The notes beneath the pieces are model-generated. The model saw nothing but the letters and a program-made list of their open reading frames with translations. It made no database searches and was not told the origin of the DNA. DNA of 64,000 nt from Fulvivirga marina (GTDB lineage Bacteria > Bacteroidota > Bacteroidia > Cytophagales > Cyclobacteriaceae), in NCBI RefSeq assembly GCF_016775155.1, contig NZ_JAEUGD010000067.1, forward strand, positions 62,001-126,000. The letters are read 5' to 3'. Numbering within the stretch: position 1 is the stretch's first letter; each line of letters starts with the position of its first letter. Below are positions 57,498 through 64,000 of this stretch, piece after piece. Position numbers and translations under genes: made by a program.

Positions 57498-58907
57498 ATG
57501 AGCACACTACTAGACTACTCCTTTCTACCCAACGCTGTATTCGTTAACTCGAAAGACAGCCTAAAGCTAGTTGCACAAAACCCAATTTCAAGCAAGTCTA
57601 TACCCTTTAAGGCAGGTCGTGGAGGAGACACGATCAATATTTCTTTTCCAAGTGACCTGGTCACCAATTTAGACTTCGGTACAGGTGAAGTTACTACTCC
57701 ATTCACCTGCAATAAAGTGGGTGATAATTTTGTCATTACGGCTACGGAAGATACTACCCTGGACCCTGGGGAAACTGTTGAAGTTATGTTCAACGACGTT
57801 CCTATCACTGCCTCTACCGGTACGGCTTCTGTCGTTATCAATGAATACATTGATTTAAATTCAGGCAAAACATCAGTGCCCGTTAGCAAAAAGGCGCAAG
57901 AGCTAGGCGTAATTGTTTGGCTGGATCCTCTTATCGTTGGGTTAGATCATACATCCAACCTTCAATTTAAGAGCGCTGCCAGTACCAAAGTAGTTATATC
58001 GGGCTACCCTGACGGAAAAGGTGAAAAATCATTTGAAACACCTCCCTATTCAGGTAGTGACGCTGTTGGCATAGGTTCAGATACAAATGCTCAAAGAACT
58101 TATGTAGCTACTGCCTGGGCAAACGGTAATCAATCTCCTCCAGAATCAATTACACTAACACAGGTCCCTCCATTGATCACTATTTTCAGCCCAACTGAAA
58201 ACCAATCGGTTAACCCTGGAGAAGAGATCACGCTCACCTGGAAAACTATGTACGAAAGCAGCAATGAAATGAAGTGGTTACAATCCAGAAAAATCAATGC
58301 GCGCTCACCTTTTACATCCACGCCGGGGACCGAGCTTACAGATATATATAATATGGGAAACCGCAACGCTCAATTAATGCCTGATACAGTAACCTATTCT
58401 TTCCATGTCAATGGATTTAAAACTCCTGCAAAACACGACTTTGTATTCAAGGTAAACCCTGTCCAGCTATTATACATCAAATACAAAAACGATGACCTTA
58501 CAGAAATTGCCTTTAAAATGGATCCTATTCACTGGAAGGCTGCCGATCCTAATTATGGAAACAACTCCCTGACTTTAACCATCCACCAGCCAGGGTACAA
58601 GCAGGATATATTTTACCTAGACACCGAAGACACCACACACCCTATGATCCAATATTTTGAAGTAGTGGATGGGAACCTGTCATGGATCACTGCCAACCTA
58701 AAGTCACTTACTTTGGACCCGGGAGGCACTTCCATTGATGAAGGCAAAATAAAAAAGGGTACCAGCCCGATCCCTAAAGATGCCCAATCAGTGACCTTAA
58801 CCGGGGTGGGCAATAATGGTCAATCTATAAGGAGCGTTCTGGAAATCCCACCGAGTGCAGTGGACAAAAAAACCGAATCGAAGAAAGAAACTGTAAAAGA
58901 AGCCTAA
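57498..58907 (+). CDS. beta-sandwich protein, last gene of the DUF6603 operon
   Basis: 469 residues, not recognised as a family. A repeating beta pattern with Ig-like features is seen, for instance ITIFSPTENQSVNPGEEITL then TWKT (about 230-253), the usual shape of a surface or bacterial Ig-like domain. A Lys/Glu-rich tail ends it (KKTESKKETVKEA). There is no signal peptide. It closes the seven-gene unit, since a 215-bp gap follows. It could be an accessory or capping component, but that is a guess from size and position. Confidence 0.8.
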   Translation: MSTLLDYSFLPNAVFVNSKDSLKLVAQNPISSKSIPFKAGRGGDTINISFPSDLVTNLDFGTGEVTTPFTCNKVGDNFVITATEDTTLDPGETVEVMFNDVPITASTGTASVVINEYIDLNSGKTSVPVSKKAQELGVIVWLDPLIVGLDHTSNLQFKSAASTKVVISGYPDGKGEKSFETPPYSGSDAVGIGSDTNAQRTYVATAWANGNQSPPESITLTQVPPLITIFSPTENQSVNPGEEITLTWKTMYESSNEMKWLQSRKINARSPFTSTPGTELTDIYNMGNRNAQLMPDTVTYSFHVNGFKTPAKHDFVFKVNPVQLLYIKYKNDDLTEIAFKMDPIHWKAADPNYGNNSLTLTIHQPGYKQDIFYLDTEDTTHPMIQYFEVVDGNLSWITANLKSLTLDPGGTSIDEGKIKKGTSPIPKDAQSVTLTGVGNNGQSIRSVLEIPPSAVDKKTESKKETVKEA

Positions 58908-59122
58908 AACGTTGGGAGCAAACAAAAACAATAGGCAAATAGAAAAGGGCTGAATACTTAGTCGTGAGTATTGAGTGAAAGGGCGTACCCGGATCTCAAT
59001 GCTAAAATCATATGCACATGAGATGAACATAAATTTCAAGCACCCTGAAATTATACCACGCTGAGGGTGAATAAAGTTTATCGCAAGTTCCATGTGACTT
59101 ATGAAAACCAAACATTATACAC
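58908..59122. other. intergenic gap between DUF6603 operon and cis-AT PKS
   Basis: 215 bp without a gene. Weak inverted repeats are present: AATACT/AGTATT (58953-58972) and CACCCT/AGGGTG (59041-59069). Neither is followed by a T-run. The gap could hold the end of the upstream operon and the promoter of the PKS, or the two could be read as one unit. The sequence does not decide it. Confidence 0.4.
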
Positions 59123-62100
59123 ATGAAAGAAAAAAATAAGAAAAGAAGACTTGTTCAGGATATGGTATTGCATTTTCCTGAGAAGCAAGCAGAAGAACAA
59201 GTCCTTTTATTTTTAAACGAGCAAGCTACAGAAACTCAAAACTTCACTTTCCAGGATCTAAAAGAAAAATGCATCCATATTGCACAGCATCTGGTCAATC
59301 AAACCACCAAAGGTGAAGTAATTTTATTACCTATAGAAGACCAAGCATATTTCGTTATCGGTTTTTTTGGGTGCATACTGGCAGGGTGCGTTCCTGCCCC
59401 TCTCCCTCCCATCCGTCATAAACGAGACCAAACTGGTATGGATCGGATACAAAGTATCCTACAATCAGGAAACGCTTCTACAATACTGGTTTCTGACAGC
59501 CAAAAATCTATTTTCGAGACTTTGCACCATGAAATCACTTCACCAGTAAAGGTACTTTCGTTGGAGCCTATGTATAAACAGTCTCCAAACAAGTTGACAT
59601 TACCTGATGCTTCTCCAGACGACCTGGCCTACATCCAATATACGTCAGGCTCAACAAGTAGCCCTAAGGGGGTAATGCTCACGCACCGGCAAGTGCTGCA
59701 AAACCTAGCTAAGATGTACCGGGTCTTTCAGCGCCAGGAAAGGGTAAGGGTAGTTGGGTGGCTGCCGTTCCACCACGACATGGGGCTGGTAGGGCACCTG
59801 TTCACTGTACTTTATGAATCCGGTTTTGGGGTTTTTCTCCCGCCTGCATCCTTCCTATCATCTCCTGAGCGTTGGTTCCAGGCCATACACGATTACCAGG
59901 GCACCGCAGCGGCTGCACCTACTTTTGCCTTAGAAATGTCCGTCCGAAAAGTTGCAATTTCAAAAGCCTGGGACCTGAGTTGTTTTAAGCATTTGTATGT
60001 AGGTTCTGAAACAGTACCCTATGACATTCTACAGAACTTCACTGAAAAATTTGCCATCACAGGTTTTGGAGCCAATTCTATCCGTCCTGTTTATGGTCTG
60101 GCAGAAGCTACTCTGCTGGTTGCCGGAGGTGGTAAAGGCTTACATGATCTCAGCAATCACTTTATTAACAGGCCGGTTGGTTCTTTTCAAAGAAACTTAA
60201 CACCCTATAAAATAGATCAGGAAAGCGGGACCATATACATACAAGATACGGAAAGCGGCAACGTGCTTCCTGACAGACACGAAGGGGAGATTATCATCCA
60301 GGCCCCTTATAATTCCATCGGATATCTGGAAAGTGAGCCACATGACACTTCCTGTAATCACGAAAGGATAATCGCCACCGGAGACCTGGGTTTTATTCAG
60401 AACGGGTTTCTTTATATCACCGGAAGAAAAAAAGAAATTGTAATCGTTAGAGGTGCTAACTACAGTGCAGAAGACCTCGAATATGCTGTCCGACACAATC
60501 AGGACTTGTTACAAAGCAACGATCTTACTGCATGTGTAGCTCAAATCGGACCAGGCCGGGAACGGTTGCTGGTGTTTCAGGAAACACACCGGCATACGCC
60601 ACCCAACCTCTATCACAAGATTACCGAAGGCATTCAAGCCAATCTAACGGAGAGCTATGGCATAACAGCGGATGCCATTCACCTGATCGCCAGGGGAACG
60701 CTTCCCAAAACTTCTAATCACAAGATATCCAGGCAAAAATGTTTAAAACTCCATCTGGCTGGGGAATTACAAGTCCTGCATTCCACAGAAAACACCACTC
60801 CTTTGCCTCAAACATCGCCAAATGAGGATCCGGTAGTAGTTGTGGGAATGGCTTGCCGGTTCCCGGGAGGAGCAGACAGTCCTGAGCAGTTTTGGGAGCA
60901 GCTGGTACAGGGCGTAGATGGCATCTCTGAAATACCTAAAAGCAGATGGGATAACGACATTTTCTATGACCGAAAAGCAGCAACGCCCGGACGGATGAAT
61001 ACCAAGTGGTCCGGACTGACAGATCATATTGACCAGTTTGACCCGGGTCTTTTTGGTATTTCGCCCTACGAAGCCCCTGAAATTGACCCTCAGCAACGGA
61101 TGCTGCTGGAAATTTCATGGAGGTTGCTGGAAAATACGGGATGGAAAAAGGAAGACCTGCAAAATTCTAACACGGGGGTATTTGTCGGGATAGCCAACAA
61201 TGACTACCTGTACATGAAAATAAAGCTTACCCCTGATATGAATGGCTTCAATGCCTATTCTGGCCTAGGCAACTCAAACAGTGTAGCTGCCAACAGGCTA
61301 TCCTACTTTTATGATCTGAAAGGCCCCAGCCTGGCGGTAGATACTGCTTGCTCTTCATCACTCACCGCTTTTCATTTGGGTGTTCAAGCCATTCTCAGAG
61401 GCGATTGTTCCCAAGCTATTGTTGGCGGGGTAAATGCTATTCTTTCTCCCGGCACCACCATCACACTCTCACAGTTTGGCATGATGTCGCCAGAAGGCAG
61501 ATGCAAAACATTTGATTCCGAAGCAGACGGATATGTTCGTTCAGAGGGCTGCGGACTGGTCATGCTTAAAAGGCAATCTGAAGCCCTGAAGGACGGAGAT
61601 CACATACTAGCGGTTGTCAAAGGTTCTTCCATAGGTCAGGACGGGCATAGCCTGGGCATCACCTACCCTAATGGTGCCGCACAGCACAAGCTCATAACAC
61701 GTACATTAAGTGAAGCAGGCCTCGAAGGTAAACAGATCAATTACCTGGAGGCCCATGGTACCGGAACACCTACAGGTGACCCTGTAGAACTGGAACAGTT
61801 AGGGCTTTTGTATGGAGACCCTGCCAAGGACAAATGTTACGTAGGATCAGTAAAAGCCAATATTGGCCATCTGGAAACGGCTGCAGGCATAGCCAGTGTC
61901 ATCAAGGTATTGCTCATGTTACAACATCAGCAAATTCCACCTCAAATTCATGTCAAAAAACTGAACCCACGTATTCACCTGGAAAACACACGACTGGAGA
62001 TTCCCGTCCAGTCCCGGAAATGGAACCCGAATGAAAAAAGATGCAGTGCCATAAGTTCTTTTGGTTTCGGAGGATCTCTGGCTCATGTCATTTTAGAGGA

Positions 62101-64000
62101 AGCGGAGGCACCCCAACACAACCTGGATACCTCTAAGACGCGCGATGTATCATTAGAAAAATCAGTCCACCTGCCATTCCCTATTTCAGCCCACACCTCT
62201 CAAGGGTTGATACAACAAGCTCAGCATTGGGTGGAATGGCTGGAGACAAACCCTGGTATATCCTTATCTGACCTGATATACACCCAGGCTATATGCAGGT
62301 CGCACCTGAAATACAGACAATGCTTCTTATCACAGGATAAAGCGGAGATCAAGAACCAGCTTGAAAGATTTATTCGAATCGCTGATCCGGCAAGCATGCA
62401 ACCAGCCAAGGATCATAAAATATGTTTTCTATTTACCGGTCAGGGTGAGCAATTCTTGCATATGGGCAAAGAATTTTACACGCAGATGCCTATTTTCAGA
62501 GCTGCTTTCGACCGATGTGCCCAAGTCACCGAGGACTTGGGGCTGCCCATGTCGTTACAACAGATCGCATTCGAAAAGCTGGAATATGAAGCCTGGCAGG
62601 ATAAGTACCAGCAGGCTATTCTTTTTGCCATTCAATACGCGCTGGGAACACTTTGGCAAGAGTGCGGGGTTATTCCACATATCCTGCTGGGTTATAGTTT
62701 GGGGGAATATGCAGCCGCATGCCTCGCAGGGTGCTTTGAACCGGAAACTGGTATGAAGATTCTCCTGAAACGATCCGAATTGGTTTACAACCTTCCTGAT
62801 AAAGGAAAGATGGTCACCCTTTTTGCTAGTCCTGAAGAGGTTGAAAAGATTTTGAATACGGAAAAAGCACAAATAGCTGTAATCAACAGCCCTGGAAAAA
62901 CTGTTATCTCTGGTGAATCTGCAGAAGTGGATCGGTTAATGGAGCATTTCACTAACCAGGGTGTTGAAGTCCACCCTCTGCAGGTGAACATGGCATTCCA
63001 CAGCCATCTCCTGGATGCTATTCTAGAACCCTTCCTGAAATATATCGAACAATTCACTTTTGTCCGCCCGGTGAAGCGGTGGATTTCTGCTACAACAGGC
63101 AAAGCCATGAGCGAGGCACCTCATGCTGATCATTGGGTAAAACATTTACGTCATACCGTCCAATTTTCTTCGGCAGCAGCCCTTTTAGACCAGGAAGACA
63201 TCCGTCACTTCCTGGAAGTTGGCTCTGGCTCAGGTACCCTGGTAGCAGTTAGAGAATGCCTGAATCGATCAGATCTGGTATTGCTAAGATCATTAAGCTC
63301 CCCTAAAGGTAGTCGTTCAGAGTCCTATCACTTTTTTGATTCCGTGGGAAAACTTTATCAGGAGGGCTGGTCTGTTCATTGGCAAACTTTGCTTCATGGC
63401 AAAAAGCACCCTGAAATGATTCCTGGGATAGTGTTTAACCATCAGTCTTATTGGGTAAAAGGGCTGGAAGCCGAAAATATCTCTGCATTTGCTGGTCCCA
63501 TATACAACCCTAATTACAAACCGGCGGCTGTAAATGAGCCAGCGCCAGACACCGCCCCGACCATTCATTATGATCTCAATTGGGTCAAAAAAGGAAAACT
63601 GGCCCAGCCTGATGAAATTGAAGATATAAGAACCAACATTTCCTGGATTATTCTGGGTGAAGATACTCCTGCATTACAGGCATTATTGGATGGGATCAGA
63701 AAAAGAGGGCACCAGGTATTTTGGATAGGCATGGAAACAAAGCATGCCCATAAGCCTGATGCGGTGCTTTCCTATGGCATGGATATGGCAGCTACTTTTA
63801 ATGTACTCAATAGAATAGTAACCAGTGAAAGCCGGGCCAATGTAGATGCCTGGAAGGTGGTTTTCTACCCCAAAAGCTTCTCCCGCACAGGCATGTTGCT
63901 GGATACGGATGACCTTAAACTGGCTACGCAAAAGAGTCTAGGTGTTTTTATTCCATTTCTTAAAGCCCTCAGGCGGGTTGTCATTACCCCTCCAGTATGG
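59123..64000 (+). CDS. cis-AT PKS loading subunit FAAL-KS-AT-KR (partial, C-terminus outside window)
   Basis: At least 1626 residues from ATG 59123 (Met14 is an alternative start). The FAAL domain (about 1-545) has YIQYTSGSTSSPKG, the FAAL-typical WLPFHHDMGLVG, YGLAEATL, GRKKEIVIV and a C-terminal Lys in TSNHKISR. FAALs activate fatty acids as acyl-AMP and load them on an ACP. The KS (570-995) is intact (Cys743, EAHGTGT, NIGHLE). The AT (about 1095-1400) has Ser1192 in GYSLGE (Tyr where His is usual) and AFHS, suggesting malonyl-CoA. A KR N-terminal subdomain begins near 1485. Unlike usual FAAL-ACP-KS proteins, only about 25-30 residues separate FAAL from KS, with no ACP. This is a different PKS type from the minus-strand locus. 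Confidence 0.93.
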   Translation, partial: MKEKNKKRRLVQDMVLHFPEKQAEEQVLLFLNEQATETQNFTFQDLKEKCIHIAQHLVNQTTKGEVILLPIEDQAYFVIGFFGCILAGCVPAPLPPIRHKRDQTGMDRIQSILQSGNASTILVSDSQKSIFETLHHEITSPVKVLSLEPMYKQSPNKLTLPDASPDDLAYIQYTSGSTSSPKGVMLTHRQVLQNLAKMYRVFQRQERVRVVGWLPFHHDMGLVGHLFTVLYESGFGVFLPPASFLSSPERWFQAIHDYQGTAAAAPTFALEMSVRKVAISKAWDLSCFKHLYVGSETVPYDILQNFTEKFAITGFGANSIRPVYGLAEATLLVAGGGKGLHDLSNHFINRPVGSFQRNLTPYKIDQESGTIYIQDTESGNVLPDRHEGEIIIQAPYNSIGYLESEPHDTSCNHERIIATGDLGFIQNGFLYITGRKKEIVIVRGANYSAEDLEYAVRHNQDLLQSNDLTACVAQIGPGRERLLVFQETHRHTPPNLYHKITEGIQANLTESYGITADAIHLIARGTLPKTSNHKISRQKCLKLHLAGELQVLHSTENTTPLPQTSPNEDPVVVVGMACRFPGGADSPEQFWEQLVQGVDGISEIPKSRWDNDIFYDRKAATPGRMNTKWSGLTDHIDQFDPGLFGISPYEAPEIDPQQRMLLEISWRLLENTGWKKEDLQNSNTGVFVGIANNDYLYMKIKLTPDMNGFNAYSGLGNSNSVAANRLSYFYDLKGPSLAVDTACSSSLTAFHLGVQAILRGDCSQAIVGGVNAILSPGTTITLSQFGMMSPEGRCKTFDSEADGYVRSEGCGLVMLKRQSEALKDGDHILAVVKGSSIGQDGHSLGITYPNGAAQHKLITRTLSEAGLEGKQINYLEAHGTGTPTGDPVELEQLGLLYGDPAKDKCYVGSVKANIGHLETAAGIASVIKVLLMLQHQQIPPQIHVKKLNPRIHLENTRLEIPVQSRKWNPNEKRCSAISSFGFGGSLAHVILEEAEAPQHNLDTSKTRDVSLEKSVHLPFPISAHTSQGLIQQAQHWVEWLETNPGISLSDLIYTQAICRSHLKYRQCFLSQDKAEIKNQLERFIRIADPASMQPAKDHKICFLFTGQGEQFLHMGKEFYTQMPIFRAAFDRCAQVTEDLGLPMSLQQIAFEKLEYEAWQDKYQQAILFAIQYALGTLWQECGVIPHILLGYSLGEYAAACLAGCFEPETGMKILLKRSELVYNLPDKGKMVTLFASPEEVEKILNTEKAQIAVINSPGKTVISGESAEVDRLMEHFTNQGVEVHPLQVNMAFHSHLLDAILEPFLKYIEQFTFVRPVKRWISATTGKAMSEAPHADHWVKHLRHTVQFSSAAALLDQEDIRHFLEVGSGSGTLVAVRECLNRSDLVLLRSLSSPKGSRSESYHFFDSVGKLYQEGWSVHWQTLLHGKKHPEMIPGIVFNHQSYWVKGLEAENISAFAGPIYNPNYKPAAVNEPAPDTAPTIHYDLNWVKKGKLAQPDEIEDIRTNISWIILGEDTPALQALLDGIRKRGHQVFWIGMETKHAHKPDAVLSYGMDMAATFNVLNRIVTSESRANVDAWKVVFYPKSFSRTGMLLDTDDLKLATQKSLGVFIPFLKALRRVVITPPVW

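Noticed and set aside
38671-58907. Type IX secretion or Sec export of the DUF6603 operon products
   Set aside because: No N-terminal signal peptides and no C-terminal sorting domain pattern could be seen in any of the seven proteins.
59123-60760. NRPS adenylation domain or acyl-CoA synthetase instead of FAAL
   Set aside because: WLPFHHDMGLVG and the overall length fit fatty acyl-AMP ligases. No amino-acid specificity pattern and no condensation domain is present.
1-64000. CRISPR arrays, insertion sequences, rRNA genes
   Set aside because: No regularly spaced short repeats, transposase motifs or rRNA-like stretches were seen. The only sizeable repeats are the ACP pair and coding modules.

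Overview
The window looks like a chromosomal accessory region of a member of the Bacteroidota, probably a gliding/marine Cytophagales-type bacterium. The reasons are moderate GC with very AT-rich intergenic gaps, start codons mostly without Shine-Dalgarno sequences, a short UpxY/RfaH-type NusG paralogue, a DUF4386 protein, and trans-AT polyketide genes typical of that phylum. The species cannot be named from sequence alone.

Left arm (1-34673, all minus strand): a trans-AT polyketide synthase locus read right to left. It is headed by a NusG-like antiterminator (34673-34095). Next comes a 3506-residue PKS subunit (ACP, DUF2156-like, tryptophanase-like PLP domain, KS-DH-KR-ACP, KS-inactive DH), then a discrete class III aminotransferase and a KS0/thioesterase subunit that should release the product. 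A block of accessory genes follows: RND/MMPL exporter, DUF4386 membrane protein, LolA-like periplasmic protein, degenerate GMC oxidoreductase and START-like protein. The last gene is a giant loading subunit (MT-like adaptor, GNAT, two ACPs, KS, inactive DH, three crotonase domains, two beta-branching ACPs, KS, inactive DH), which runs off the left edge. No acyltransferase domain is seen in any minus-strand PKS subunit. The chain is inferred to start on the leftmost gene, continue on genes beyond the window, and end on the KS0-TE protein. Several intercistronic hairpins lie in the accessory block, where an antiterminator would be useful.

Middle (34674-38670): the long leader of the PKS operon carries a three-copy 10-bp motif and two hairpins. 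Beside it, on the same strand, is a compact three-part unit: an unrecognised 461-residue protein whose stop codon shares its last base with the first of two tRNA-like genes. Both tRNA-like genes have a complete cloverleaf but an 8-nt anticodon loop, as if a C had been added to tRNA-Glu(UUC) and tRNA-Pro(UGG) anticodons. I consider this the most unusual element of the window. A 197-residue membrane protein of unknown function lies upstream.

Right arm (38671-58907, plus strand): a very tight seven-gene operon of unknown function. It encodes a collagen-like protein, a duplicated class-3-lipase-like protein whose nucleophile serines are both glycine, a 3184-residue DUF6603-type protein, and four further large proteins. 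None has an evident signal peptide or sorting domain.

Right edge (59123-64000+): the start of a separate cis-AT PKS (FAAL-KS-AT-KR fragment) with no ACP between the FAAL and the KS. It breaks off at the window end.
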